DNA of 64,000 nt from Nipponacmea schrenckii (GCA_030562195.1 CM060202.1:31920599-31984598), one strand, 5' to 3'; positions 1 through 12,960 are shown, numbered from the stretch's first letter. A program made the numbers and translations. Notes: generated from the letters alone by a model not told the origin.

Positions 1-3000
1 GTGATCATGTAACAGGAGAATGTATTCGTGGATGTTCTGTGGGATATAATCCGACAGTTTTAGATTGTACTCAAGGTAGTCAACTAATTAATTTACTAGT
101 ATCAATATGATGTATTTTCTCATTTAAATTCTAATTCTTATAGAAATGTTCAAAACATAAATTCACATACTTTGTTGTTGAAAAAGTGAAATGACACAAA
201 TTCAAAACTGGTTCTAATATTATGTCACAATTTAAGGAAAGTTTATTATATTTTATTTTTAATTGTATCAGAATGTCCTAGTGGTTTCTATGGTGCTGGT
301 TGTCAGAAGAATTGTAATAATAGAAAATGTCTGAAGAATTCAAGGTGTGATCATGTAACAGGAGAATGTATTGGTGGATGTTCTGTGGGATATAGTCCAT
401 TAGACTGTAGTAAAGGTATGCCATTGACGTAGACATCTTGTTAATGCACATGGGGACAATTCGCATATTCTTTTGACTGAAACCTATTCCAGCCTCTGAT
501 CTGAATAGTTGTCTGCTGGTGTCAACTGAAAAATTAGACCCTATTGAATGAGGACTTTCTGAAGACGTGGGTAGCTCTTGGCATGACCAACAATACACTA
601 TCACATCTTAAGGTTTGAGCCTGTTCTGACGGTGGTTTTTATATGAACAAACAGGGTTTGCATTTAATTAATTTTCCTTTTTTATTTAAATATTAGAATG
701 TCCTGATGGTTTCTATGGTGCTGGTTGTCAGAAGAATTGTAATAATAGAAAATGTCTGAAGAATTCAAAGTGTGATCATGTAACAGGAGAATGTATTGGT
801 GGATGTTCTGTAGGTTATACTATAACAGTTTTAGATTGTACTCAAGGTAGTCAACTAATTAATTTACTAGTATCAATATGATGTATTTTCTCATTTAAAT
901 TCTAATTAATCAATTGAATATAGAAATGTTCAAAACATTTATTCACATATTTTGTTGTTGAAGTAAAATGAAACATGTAAATTGAATTGATAAACCGGTA
1001 CACAGTTTATTTTATGTTAAATATCAGAATGTCCTAGTGGTTTCTATGGTGCTGGTTGTCAGAAGAATTGTAATAATAGAAAATGTCTGAAGAATTCAAC
1101 GTGTGATCATGTAACAGGAGAATGTATTGGTGGATGTTCTGTGGGTTATACTCCAACAGTTTTAGATTGTACTCATCAAGGTAGTCATTAGTTTATCCTT
1201 ATTTGAAATGATCTGATATTAGCAAAGCTAATTTGACGATGGGATTAAGGGTAATCCAAGGTCGGTTGACTGACAGTTGGTGATATAAAACAGCTTCTTT
1301 CAATAGATTGAATTTCTGAAGGCAAAACAATGGTTCATAGCAGAATAAAACCGTTGATCAGATTAGTACGTTACTTTTAATGATACGATGAAAGTCAAAG
1401 CTTAATTTGTCCTTTATATGTGTGAAGAGGAATCAGAAAGTGCCTTCAATATACATACACTCTTTAGGATTTTTTGAACATTCTGTTTTCTGGTTTGTAT
1501 TTTAGAATGTGAGACTGGTTTGTATGGAGCAGGTTGTAGTAAGAAATGTTCAGATAGAAAATGTAATGATAATTCAAAATGTGACAGTAAAACAGGAGAA
1601 TGTATTGATGGATGTCAACCAGGTTTTCAGTTCATAGACTGTACACGAGGTATTGTTTTTAGAGAAATATTCAAAATTATGATAACATATATTTATGTAA
1701 TTTACAGAAGACGAAAACAAAAATCGACAGAAGGAAATCAAATTATACTAGTTTTTACAAATTCAACATTTTTATAATTAATTCCTTTATGTTTCTTCAT
1801 CTAGAATGTAATGAAGGATTTTATGGATATAATTGTTCATCAAATTGTTTAGCACGATTTTGTCAATCACAAGACCAGTGTAATAATATAGATGGAGCAT
1901 GTGATTGTCTAGATGGATTTCAGGGAACTGACTGTACTGTTATAAAAGAAGCTTCTAAAGATGTCGATAAAGATACAGGTTAGTGGTATGGTTAATTCAC
2001 AACATTGAGATGATTATCCTAATGGCTTAAAACTACAAATTACAAAATAATTACATTTCAAATTACATCATTTATCCATTTATTTATTTGTCTCAAAGCT
2101 TTTTCGATTCCCTGTTTCTAAATATAAATCAACTTCCATGGAATTGTGCATCTTAGTTTATTTGGTTTATGGTTGGTGTGTTATATTTCAGGATACAATG
2201 ATAAAGATACAATAATTATCTTAGCAGTGGTTATTACTATCATGGCGATTGTTTTGATCATCTTTGGAGTCTATATTGGTATCATTAAATACAGACAATA
2301 TAAAGGTACAATTTTCAATCACGTGTTAATATTATTGAAGGTGTTTCACAGTTTTTGATAATAAACATTTTGCACGCTGGCTTATTTTTTTTTCATAAAT
2401 TTCCAAACGTAGCATTCCATGTGTATGGTGTGTCATAATTGCGTTTTTAAAAGACGTTTCAGCGACTTAAGTATTGCATACACAATATTTGTTGCGTAAA
2501 AGGAAATTCTAATTGAAACATTTGTCATTGAACCTTTAACAAATGCCAAATGTGCATTATATTGTACTTAAAACCCTTATAACTTTTTTGATAATTGTTA
2601 ATTCTTTTTCAGATTCAAGCCATTCTCAGAGCAAGTGAGTATATAATAGATGTCCTCAATGAACCAATGTTATATTTTTGTTATCTATTTATTATGATCT
2701 CCAATTACACATAAATCATTATTTTTCCTTAAGGAAAAGGCGTTTAATAATGTAGGTCACCCTATTTGCTACATTTTTTTTAATTGTAACATTATATTTT
2801 ATTTATAGTGTTTATGAAAGTACAGGCCCAACAACAGCTCATATTTATGATGATTTAGGTTTGTATGCCCAAAATATTCAATAAGTCAATATCTTATTTC
2901 TCTGTCTGCTTGCTGCCATATCAGCTTTATCTGGAAACTAACGTTAACATGTCATATACCAACCAGTTGCACAAATCTAGATCAGAATAAAGGGACACTG

Positions 3001-4153
3001 GCTTAAAGTTCTCCAAACAATACATTATAAATAAAGTCAGTTGGCAAATAAACTAGATTTCAAAAGATTACTATAGATGGGATTCACAAGACTTTATAAC
3101 AAGTATGTTATTACACCAGATCACATCTCTATCACCATTCCATAGTATTATAAAACTTTAATCTTGTAGGCTATATTACATTATGTTTTAAAAGAATGTA
3201 CGATGTCAAGATTAAGGATGTAACTCTAATTGTCAATTTCAGACTTTCAATTATTATGTTTGCAGCGTCTTTTCATTTTTTATTATTCTATTAGCAAATA
3301 TGTTAAGAAAATCAGTTTATCGTGTTTCATTTCAGCTACAAAAGAACAAGGTAGAACTGAATCAAGATCAAGGTAAAATGTATATTTATATTTGAAAACT
3401 GAAAATAACCACAACTGAATCTGTAAGATTTCTGTTAGAAATTAGAACCGATAAAAAGTTTAAAATCGGGAATAATATATGGTGTATATATGTTGAGTAG
3501 GATGAATATATCTGGTACTAACAGGTAACCTGTAAAAGTTGATTTTGGTTTGGACCCGAGTTACGAAACTTAGAGATTAAGATTTAGAAAGTCATTTGTG
3601 AATAGAAGATTTAACCAATAACTATATTGTATATTCTTTTTATTTAAGTGAAAATGAAAGTGTTACTCACGTTCCAGCAGTATCAGATTATATTAATCTA
3701 GGTTTGTTCTATTTTGTAATATAGTTATTTTATTATTTTATCTTATATAGATAGTGACCTTCTACTTGTGTACTCAAGTATACATTGACAGTTTTCTGTT
3801 GCAGAATGATAGTATATCTTTAAAATTCGTAAAAATAAGTTGGTTTTACTCTTCGAAACACGTACAATATCATTCAATACATAAAGAGGGAAATATCTTG
3901 TACTGAACATTCGTCCTATTTTCACGACAAAACTTTCTGCCTAGATCCTCTTTAACAACCGTGTAAAAGACCCTTATCTCAATGAAGGAATTGCATGCAC
4001 TAATATGTATTTGATATATTTACATAATTTTTATTTTCATATTTTGCAGACTCTAGAAATCCTGAAAACTCAACAAATCAAGCTTCACCTGTCTATTATA
4101 ACACAACTTCAGGAGTTTCAATAGACGAATCTAAAAAACAACAAACCAATTGA
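1..4153 (+). CDS. Gene A (5' partial): EGF-repeat single-pass receptor with tyrosine-motif tail
   Basis: Spliced 3' part of a receptor gene; the 5' end is outside the window. Exons by GT/AG and phase: 1-75, 272-415, 697-846, 1028-1180, 1506-1649, 1805-1978 (six EGF-like domains), 2192-2305 (TM), 2613-2634, 2809-2858, 3336-3372, 3649-3701 and 4050-4153 (TGA). These join in one open frame of about 405 residues. Each EGF exon is phase 1-1 and reads like [15 protein letters not shown], with eight cysteines spaced as in MEGF/laminin-type EGF domains. The TM exon has a long Ile/Val/Leu run followed by KYRQYK. The cytoplasmic tail is about 75 residues. It resembles the ectodomain of gene D but has no enzyme domain. 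Ligand and function are unknown. Confidence 0.82.
2192..4153 (+). CDS. Gene A TM and cytoplasmic tail module (six exons)
   Basis: The TM exon 2192-2305 is followed by five small exons whose phases (1-2, 2-1, 1-2, 2-1, 1-stop) close exactly. The tail carries tyrosines in VYESTG, HIYDDL, SDYINL and VYYNTT. SDYINL fits the ITIM pattern (S/I/V/L)xYxx(I/V/L) and also YxN, the Grb2-SH2 preference; YYN is a second YxN. YDDL and YINL lie about 30 residues apart, too far for a canonical ITAM. That these tyrosines are phosphorylated is inferred, not shown. This is the only copy in the window that keeps both small exons 3336-3372 and 3649-3701; gene B lost both and gene C lost the first. Confidence 0.75.
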
Positions 4154-5493
4154 AGCAACTGAAGATAGATATTAAGAAATATATATAACTGTCTTCATGC
4201 GAGTATTATTCAGATATTCAGAACAGAAACATTTACATTGGTATTAAGTGGCAATGTGTGCCCTTTACTTTATAATTTTTTTGATATGCTCAATATGATT
4301 ATCATATGTTAGCACTATAAACTAATGGCTTTATTTTTACGAAATGACGATTTACTTACAGTTGTAATTTTGTGTGCACTAATATTATCAGTAGAAATAA
4401 GCATTGTTTCCAATAAGGTGAAGAAAACCCTAAAACAAGATTGACTTACCTTATTTGACATAGTGACTTTAATGGAAAGTTAAAAGAAATTCATATATTG
4501 TTAATAGTTTTTTTTACCGTTATTTCTCTTTTATATGTTATTTGACTTTGTTGCTTATATAATATTTACCTTCAATATCATTATAATAGTGATATTGAGA
4601 ATTCGGTAGTTGTATTTAAACAGTTGTACATATTAAAATTATATTCATGTACTTAAATAATGCATGCAATATTTCAAAATATTATAGTTTTTTAAATTCG
4701 GCATCTCCGAGAGCATAGGAATTCGCGTGGAATAAAATCTCTGTTTTGATAAAAAAAAAAACAAAAAAAAAACAACGACTATAAGTAAATATGATTTAAT
4801 ATTATAATAGGAATGTAGGATAAAACAAAAATATGATATATGTCTAGAAACTATGAAACATAACCCTTTTCTCGATGGAATGGTATATGAGGTGGAAGTG
4901 TTATATTTATCTATGACAAACTTTCAGTGGCATGTTGTATTGAGGAAACATTATGACACCATAGTAGTAGTCAAATTCCTGTTGCCTTTTTGTGCATGTT
5001 ATGTTCCTACAAAATATAGTTTCTTTTACACTAAGACTGTGTTAGATAATTTTCTAATTAATTGGGAAGACAATTAATAAATAGCTTGTCGATTACGTAT
5101 CATGAATGGTAGTATAAGTTCATACACAGGGTAAAAATTTTTAATTGATCTATAGCAAGCTTTACGTTATGTTTTCTGGCTTTATCAATCAAATTTTGAC
5201 CAAATTTATACACTTCGTATATAAAAAAATAAATGTTTTATTATATTATGTAACTTTCTCAGTGACGTCTCAATAAAATTGACTTACCTGTTTTATTCAG
5301 CGATCTCGCTCTGGATTGTTTAGTTAGATATTGAAGTACCTCTATATGTGATATATAATATCAAACTATTTTGTTATGTTTTTTATAATGTATAATTGTT
5401 TTGTTAAAATTGCAAAAAAGAAAACAATTATAGTCTTTATATGAGAAAGAAACCAACACTTTTGGACATAGTGCTCATTCTTCCCTTGAATAT

Positions 5494-6104
5494 AACCCCT
5501 TTTACATTACAAAAATATTCCGTAATGTAAACGGTCGAAAGTGTCGAGAACCGTTTCAAATTCTGGCCCACCTCGGGGAGGTGATCTCGGAACGGTTCTG
5601 AGAACGGACTCAATAACTTTGTGTAATGTAAACGGTCGAAGGTCTGAGTCCTCTTCACTGCGCATGCGTCAAAGACGATTTGACCATTCCCCTCGGAATT
5701 TCGTCATCAATAGCTGCCCGACAGAATGTAAACAAACGCCATGACAATATAATTTCTCCTTGTTTAGTAACGCCGCATTTGTTGCTGAGCACTTATTTCA
5801 AATAAAAGTCCATGGGTAATTTGGGCTCGATCATACTCAAACTTTTTCTTTCCTGCTGCGTACGAAGAAAGGGTATAAACAGTAAATTATAACCATATCA
5901 AGCGCCATTGCAACATCCGGGTGACATAAAGGGTTCTTTCTAACTTCATTCAGAAGAGTTCGAGAACCATTACCGTTTACACTGAACAAAAGAAACCGTT
6001 CTCGGTACGAATGATTATGTGTAATGTAAATGGTCACATTTTATTGCGGCCTGGTCCGGACCGAGAACGGAACGCTTTTATCGTGGCCTGGTGTAAAAGG
6101 GGTT
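5494..6104. mobile_element. MITE with perfect 13-bp TIRs and TAT flanks (Harbinger-like)
   Basis: AACCCCTTTTACA at 5494-5506 is repeated in perfect inversion at 6092-6104. Both ends are flanked by TAT, a 3-bp duplication as in the PIF/Harbinger group. The interior is GC-richer than its surroundings and holds repeated pieces of the type GTAATGTAAACGGTCGAA and GAGAACGG. No transposase is present. The second copy at 33950 lacks the right TIR and about 385 bp of interior. Confidence 0.65.
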
Positions 6105-7543
6105 TATGAAAAGTTAAAATACTGTAATTTCCCCACATAGCTGTCAATGATTCAAATCGAAAATTGTATCTCATATACAAGACTACAAACGAGATAAAAT
6201 CTGAAAATGGTGCAGCTGTCACACCTGGTTAAACACTACTGTCAAAAACAAACAACCGTTGTTAATGTCATTGAGAAACTTAAGCTCAACATAATATAAT
6301 CGTAGGTAAAATAGAAAAAAAAGGCAACATCAAATAATTTAGCTATATTACAATCTATTTCTATCTTCGTTTTTCCTTCGGAATATCAACACATACCATC
6401 AAAATAAGTTAACATCGCCTAAGGTATGGCCCTTTCGAAAGCCTTTTTCACATAATATATGGCTAAAATATTTCTTTTAATATAATTTTATTGATATTAT
6501 CATTGATAATTGGATTTCGTTACTTCATATTTTAGGACAACCCGAACTGTTTTACAAGAAAAATTGTATTTTCGACCACTAACTCTTGATACTTTATATA
6601 TCTAAATATCTATATCAGGCTTTCTTAAGATAATTTCCCTAAGCATCACTTTGGTCAAAATAGTAAGCATAAGCGCCACTAATCGATTCATTTTGTAGGA
6701 TGTTAGGTGAGATGGTAAGCGTTGGCGTTTCTAGGAATAATAGGAATAATGTAGAGGCCACATAATTGTCAAGGGGGGGGGGGGGGTAATTCTTAAATAT
6801 TGGTCGGCACTAACATTAGTGACTTTTAGCCTAACTACCATTAGTGTTGGTAGTGTTCAATTAAAAATTTTAAGGATCATGTAAATTGGTCTTATAAATC
6901 AAAGATTCATATTGGCTTCTGAATGTGAGTAACAAAAAGAGAGGCAAAGTTTTTCGAGGTTATTTTTTTTCTTATATATCAAAGATTCATATTGGCTTCT
7001 GAATGTCAGTAACAGAAAGAGAGGCCAAGTTTTTTTCACCTATATATTTATTTTTCTCACAAAATACATGCCCGCGCGCCAATTGTTGTGGCAATGCGCC
7101 GCAAGTAGCGCGCGCCTCAAGTTGAGAAGGCCTGATCTATGTCTAAACTACCGAACAAAAGAATGTTCTAAACGACTTCACTTCAACAAAATAACCAAGA
7201 CAAAGCGCTGTTTGAGATTTATTACGATTAAATTATAAACAGCAATCATTTGCCTGGATTTAAAAATTAAAAAAAGCATTTTAATGTCGATATTTCATGC
7301 TTCGCAATACCCAAAAGGAAGAGTCAAAGGGTCAAAATAAACAAGGAGGTTTATCGGTTGGTTAGTTGGATCATGTTTGAAACCGTATAATCTTGACACT
7401 TCAATTTAATATATAGAAGAAATAGACACCAAGGAAGACTTTTGCCCCATATCTTGATATTCGCCCATTCATAAATCAAGGAAGCAACAGTCATTCTGTG
7501 TAATTCGATAGTCAGAGATTATTGAAGTGTAATACACATCCTC

Positions 7544-7603
7544 ATTGGTAATAATCAAATTGTTGAAGGTATTCTATATGTTCCCATAATATTATAATAT
7601 AAG
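7544..7603 (+). promoter_or_regulatory. Putative core promoter of gene B
   Basis: An inverted CCAAT box (ATTGG, 7544-7548) and a TATA-like TATAATATAAG (7593-7603) lie 93 and 44 bases before the ATG. The same pair at the same spacing stands before gene D (35631, 35680). Because both lie in a recent duplication, conservation alone is weak evidence. The predicted 5' UTR would be very short. Confidence 0.3.
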
Positions 7604-7691
7604 ACTATTTTACTTCCTCTTTCTATTCATTTGAACATGGCCTCCCTAATATTAGGTGGTATATTTCTAGGACTGATAATATATATACAGG

Positions 7692-10600
7692 GTAAGTTAC
7701 TGTTTCTCTGTTCTCACTAGTTATCAAAAATAAACTACTTTTATAGGATCTTTAAAAATATTTATTTTATTCAATCGAATTCAATCACATTGTTTAAAGT
7801 ATGTATGTTCTGACTTATCATGATGATATACTGCGTTTATTTTTGTAAACTATTAAGATTGATTCAAAAACGAAGGTATCAAACTACATGTAAAACTCAA
7901 TATAGGAAGTCCAAACATTTTTCTGTAGGTCAAGTTTAGGAAGGCCCATAGCTACAGGGGTGCAAGGATGGTGTGGGCACAATGTCTCCTTGAAAATATG
8001 GATTCATATAACCTGCAATTTTGGGAGAATAACATTGAAATCCATGTTTTATATTAGTTGCTTGTTGAAATAATAAACTTAATGAAGCTAAAGCTAAATT
8101 ATGCTCACTCCACCAGCCATTGGTTTACTACCGGTAGAACTGAAAACAGATCGTTCATAAAGAAAAATTCTAAATATGTTTTATTTCATGCTTGGTTTCA
8201 TCTCGTAAATAGTGGCCTTCATTATATGTACGCTACATTTTTTTATTGTACTGAATCATAAAAAAAGTTTAGGCTGATTTCATTATTTATAAAGAATTTC
8301 GTTATCAAATAGGCATAATAAATGTGTTGTCAAAATACAATATTTATAGACATATATTTCTATACCCCGTCATCTATGGAGGTCAATCGTACTCAGAATT
8401 ATGTCTAATACCGCTTTTGCTTAAATCAAAATACCTCTTTTATACATGTTAAAATACAAATACCTCTATTACATATTATGATACCCCTAATTCTAATGAC
8501 AAATGTTAACAAAGCATAATTTTCTTTGCATCTTCTACATTTCATTATCAACATTGCATCTTCGTCTTAGTAACTTCTACATTGCATTAGCGAAATGGTT
8601 TTATCTACACTGCATTATCTTTTTAAGGTGTCATGTGGGCGGGGCCTCGAAGAATTATGAAATCATGCAATAACATCTATCAAGGAAAGATAACTCTGTA
8701 ATTCTGTGTATTAGGATTTTCTCAACTTCTGCTCTTATCCGTTTTACTGATAACCTTTTTGTGTGCCTTATTTTGTTAAACATGGACAATCAGTTTTCGT
8801 CTTTCACAGACCTACTTTGTACATGTCCTATCCATGTGGGTTGAAGAATTGACTATATTCGATATTTTCTATTTGATGGCCTTCGATACCTACTAATGTT
8901 TCAATTTTTAAGAATCAATTCATGCATAAGTAGGCAAATGAAATATTATTTCAGTCTTTTTTTTAACAATTTTAATATAATTTTTACTATTTTATGTGTA
9001 ATTTATCAAACTTCACTAATTAACGCGCTACGAAAAATATTCCCGATCTCCCGATTTTTTGTTGTGTCTGTCCACATGTATGGCTAAACACAGAAGTCAA
9101 CAAAATATATATTTTTCCCTATCCATCTTGTGGAAAGATTGTAAATAATTTGAAATGAAGTTATTATAGCCATAGGCCTATTATTTCATTAAACTATTTC
9201 ATATAGTGGATAGGTAACACTATTAATGCTTCTGTGATTGTGAAACGCTTTATCAAACAACTCCAGGATGAATTCCCTAATACCTATACCAAACGTTTGG
9301 TGACGGCTTACACAAGGAATAAAAATCTGAGTAATATTCATACATGGTAGATGAGATTCCCTTTCATTATCTCCCTAAAGTAATTCTTTTGCATTTTTAT
9401 ACAATTGCTTTATCTTGTAAATAACTCCAGAAGTAGATAATTTATCAACTGATGTATATTGAAATTCGTAGCATATTCTCTACTTGTGACCTAGGCCAGT
9501 GCTTCTATGGAACAGCATCTCTTATAACACCCTTAACCATCAAAGAAATTTGATATTTACTTCTTATAGGCCTACATATGTGAAGCAGGAAATCACAAGG
9601 TTGAAAACACCAGGGGCAGGGTGGAAATCAAAAATAGGGGAGAAAATTGGATGTGAAATTGAATAGGCGGGAAACTACTGGCACTAACTAGCACTAGGCT
9701 GACTAGGGCCTACTTACCGATCTTCAGGACAAAGCCTATAACTTTCAATTCACATTTTAATTAGGATAAGGCCTCAGTTTGAAAATATCACCAAAACTTT
9801 TAAGTTAGCAGCAACTTTCTTTTAAAAAATAACTTATAAAATAACTTTCAGATAAAATCAAACTGGGTAAATCAATCAATCTATCGTCTGCAAATTTCGA
9901 TTCGAGTTATTTTTCCTTGGGAGATGTTATTGTACAATTTCAATGCGATTGAATTCCCTGAATGGTTTCTAATTGTTTCGTATCATACTCTTGAGCTGAA
10001 TTTATTTTCAAGTAGTTCAAATTATAATTAACTTTCAAAATTATAAATCGTTATTCATACGAGTGTTATATTTTCGGGTCATAATTTTGGATTTTACAAT
10101 TGTTATATCTGTCATCTAATGTAGTACGTTTAGTTATTTAAATAAAAATGTATGTAACGTTTTCTTTATACATGTATTAATATTATTTTCTCCATCTTGT
10201 ACCTGTAATGTTTGATAAAAATAACAAATATCTTTGAATTAGAATAACTGTATTATTGTTGTTACAAATAAACAGATCTAACCCAACAAAACTAACACTA
10301 ACGACTCAATTGACTGACAAAAACCAAAAGCCACGAATTACGAACTACGAAAGACGAAAACGAAAACCTTGCTTCCCAGTTCGTCAGCGAGCATATCTCC
10401 CTATCCCATACATACCATATTTGGTCATACTTTCTGGCCGTAGCGATGAGTCAGGCTTGAACCCTTATTGACCACTTTTGTAATAGTTGTTTTAAGATCA
10501 ATAATTAGACAAGCACGCTCCTTACTAATTTTGATTAAAGATAATTAATTCTTGTATTGTGACTCATGGTCAAGAATCAATAACGACACCCGACCATGGT

Positions 10601-10945
10601 CCAGTCAATTTCTGCTACGACCTTTAAAAGGGAGGTAACAAAAGCTTTCCGAACTGAAATCAATAAAATATAATTTTAATCATCATTATATTTATAGGTC
10701 GAATACTCTATTGATAAGGTTTTATATTTTCATATTAGATTTAACAATACTTATATCTGCCATTGTTTAAATAATATAAGATATGATACTGTAACTATTG
10801 TTTGTTACAAAGAATATTATATTGTTATATTTCAGGTTACAATTTTGGATTTAAAAATAGCTATACCTGTCATTGTTTAAATAATATAAGATGTGATACT
10901 GTAATAAGTGTTTGTTATAATGAATATTATATTGTTATGGTTTAG
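7692..10945. other. First intron of gene B, with vestigial EGF-exon copies
   Basis: From 7692 to about 10060 I recognise nothing beyond the end of the segmental duplication near 8370. From about 10075 there are degraded partial copies of the next exon's 5' half, the clearest at 10738-10945. There two units of about 108 bp (exon start plus following intron sequence ending in an acceptor-like TTTCAG or TTTAG) precede the real exon at 10946. Gene D has a similar vestige near 36820-37080. Confidence 0.55.
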
Positions 10946-11440
10946 GTTATAGTTTTGGATTTAACAATAGATATACCTGTCATTGTATAATTAATGAAAG
11001 ATGTCACTCTACAACAGGTGGATGTACAAGTGGATGTTTGAAAGGCTGGAGAGGACAATCTTGTCAACAAGGTATTTTGCACAATTCGGAACGAAAATAT
11101 TAGTAATATTAACAATCTTAACACTTGATAAAGTTTGTTGATGCAGCGAAAATTATATTTGTTTGTAACGGTAAAATAGTTAGCTAAACGTGCTATTTGA
11201 TGTATATATTTTTTATTTAAGAGAATATAGCTTTATATTCTACTTCTGTCAGTCAAAGTGGTATATTTACCAATAGACGAGATTTATATGGTCCTCAACT
11301 AGTAGTAGATGGATATACCTCTACAGATAGAACAAAACATTTCTGTAGTGACACTGGCAACTCACTATGGCAGTGGTGGTCTATAGATTTACAACAACCA
11401 TATTCTATAAGATATTTAAAGATCTTTCACAGATATAATC
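10946..11440 (+). CDS. Gene B EGF exon and first half of FTP lectin domain
   Basis: Exon 10946-11071 gives a 42-residue Cys-rich module ([14 protein letters not shown]...). Exon 11222-11440 gives the first half of an FTP/fucolectin-type domain starting [14 protein letters not shown] and containing [16 protein letters not shown] and [20 protein letters not shown]. Both are phase 1-1 with good acceptors and donors. The domain family binds glycans on cell surfaces; the canonical F-type fucose signature spacing HX24RXDX4(R/K) is not met, so sugar specificity cannot be claimed. Confidence 0.75.
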
Positions 11441-11559
11441 GTAAGTTGTTTAATTTTATTATTTGTATTTTTTTAACATATATATAATAAAATATTTTTT
11501 TTTACACAAACGAGGTCACTTCTTATAAAAGTTTATGAAGAGATGATGATAATACATGT

Positions 11560-12490
11560 ATTAAGGTGAACAAGGAACAAGTTTGAACTTTAATAAACTA
11601 AAAAAAAACTAAGTAAATTACGCAAATTAATTACAGTTAATGCCAACAAAACTTTCATTAAAGCTTTAGTTGTGTCTAGATTAGAAGTTTTAACTCTCTT
11701 TTATCCGGTATTTCTTCACTTTATAAACGCGGTCACTTCTTATAAAAGTTCATAAGGAGATAATGGTAATACATGTAATAAGGCGAACAAGGAACAAGTT
11801 TGAACTTTTATAAACTAAAAAACATAAGTAAAATTCGTAAAATTCCTAAAGTTATTACAGTTAATGCCATCAAAACTCTCATACAAGCTTTAGTTGTGTC
11901 TAGATTGGACGTCTTTTATCTGGTATTTCTTTAAAACTAATCAATAAGCTCCAAATACTACAGAACTCAGCAGCTCGTCTCATCTCGCGTACAGCATCAT
12001 CCTGTTCTCAAGACACTTCATTGTTTGCTTATTAATACTTATTTTATATCGACCTTCTCGACAATTGTGTTCCAGTAATGGTCGCCTTCGTTTAGAGGAG
12101 TGCAAAGCAAAACAGTTCTCTCATGGAGAGTGTGCTTTCTCCATTAAAGCCCCCAAAATCTGGAACAAACTGCCTTTCTTTATCAGAAACAGTGAATCTT
12201 TAACTATTTTTAAAACTCGTTTAAAGACCGATCTATTTTTAGCTGCTTTTTAATTAGTTTTAACTTTATATGGTATTTTATATGTGCCTACTGCTTTTTT
12301 TCTATTTCCGTTATTGCTTTTTGCCTCATTATACTTTAATATTTGAGTTTTTATATTTTATACTTTATTTTAATTTAATTGTATGAAGTTTTAAGGTACT
12401 TTTAGTGTAAAGCGTATCTGAGCACATTCGTGGAAGATGCGCAATATAAATACATCTTAATGATAATAATAATAATGATAATAATGTAAA
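11560..12490 (+). mobile_element. Degenerate LINE 3' end (CR1/L2-like)
   Basis: The frame 12065-12253 ends with APKIWNKLPFFIRNSESL and FKTRLKTDLFLAAF, the usual C-terminus of CR1/L2-type ORF2. Upstream, near 11950, lies KLQILQNSAARLISRTAS, typical of the same region. After the stop comes GCGCAATATAAATA and a run of AATAATAATG, matching the tail of these families. A second, more decayed copy of part of the ORF lies at about 11490-11740. Confidence 0.7.
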
Positions 12491-12649
12491 ATCATGGAAT
12501 AACAAAAACAAAAACAAGGAATTAATCTTTAGTTATTGCAACATTATTAGGTACGTTCAGTAAAGGTACACAAATATTCACCATACGTCTAACCTTTCGT
12601 ATAAAAGTCTTAGAAAAGTGATTTGTTTTAGCTTAACTCGACTAATAAT

Positions 12650-12960
12650 TTTGTATACAGTCACATGGACATGTTTAATGTATATTGCTGTCGGTCTGCC
12701 GTCCTTCTACAATTCTTGTGTACACGATAGGCTACAGTTTTTATCTGATCTTCATACATATATATAATGATGAGGTCTCGATTAAGATAGAACTGACAAC
12801 AATCGGATGAACATTTTTTACATACTGCCGTCGACTTAAAACAAACGCGTCAAAATTAGCTTGTAGGCATGATAGAGGCTACAGTTTTTATTCAATCTTG
12901 ATGAAACTTATGATCTACTTTCCGGATTGATAATTCCCCCTTTGTAAAGAGATTATTTAT
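12650..12960. repeat. Decayed repeat with GGCTACAGTTTTTAT units
   Basis: Two imperfect units about 170 bp apart share GATAGGCTACAGTTTTTAT/GATAGAGGCTACAGTTTTTAT and a following ATCTTCAT/ATCTTGAT. The spacing and the CGGTCTGCCGTCC stretch resemble the pearl-like elements elsewhere in the window, in reverse orientation. Both ends are unclear. Confidence 0.35.

Larger units (their letters stand above)
4154..7636. other. Spacer between genes A and B
   Basis: The sequence after the gene A stop holds a 3' UTR-like AT-rich stretch with an AATAAA near 4734 and a poly-A run at about 4750. A MITE follows at 5494-6104 and a G14 tract lies near 6774. Short open frames here overlap the MITE and show no family resemblance or coding pattern. 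The last ~150 bases before 7637 are conserved with the same position upstream of gene D. Confidence 0.6.
1805..8370. repeat. Segmental duplication, copy 1 (3' of A through 5' of B)
   Basis: From the last EGF exon of gene A through its tail, the spacer, the MITE and the signal-peptide exon of gene B, the sequence is near-identical by eye to 30483-36500. Left identity begins close to the acceptor of the EGF exon, since the introns before it differ. Right identity fades after the stretch near 8340 that matches 36455. The unit runs from the end of one gene to the start of the next, as expected from unequal exchange between tandem genes. Copies differ by small indels and one ~385-bp difference inside the MITE. 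Confidence 0.8.

Noticed and set aside
278..604. Minus-strand frames of 60-108 residues opposite EGF exons (also near 14919 and 45271)
   Set aside because: They are shadows of the plus-strand EGF exons and their conserved introns, repeated with each exon copy.
1650..1804. Short intron retained as coding in genes A and B (open in B at 20260-20415)
   Set aside because: The frame is broken in gene A, D has a different intron, and standard splice sites bound it.
2859..3335. ITAM in the gene A tail from YDDL and YINL
   Set aside because: The two motifs are about 30 residues apart after splicing, far beyond the 6-12 residue ITAM spacing.
6774..6787. G14 tract as a functional quadruplex
   Set aside because: A single mononucleotide run, repeated only through the segmental duplication; no further support.
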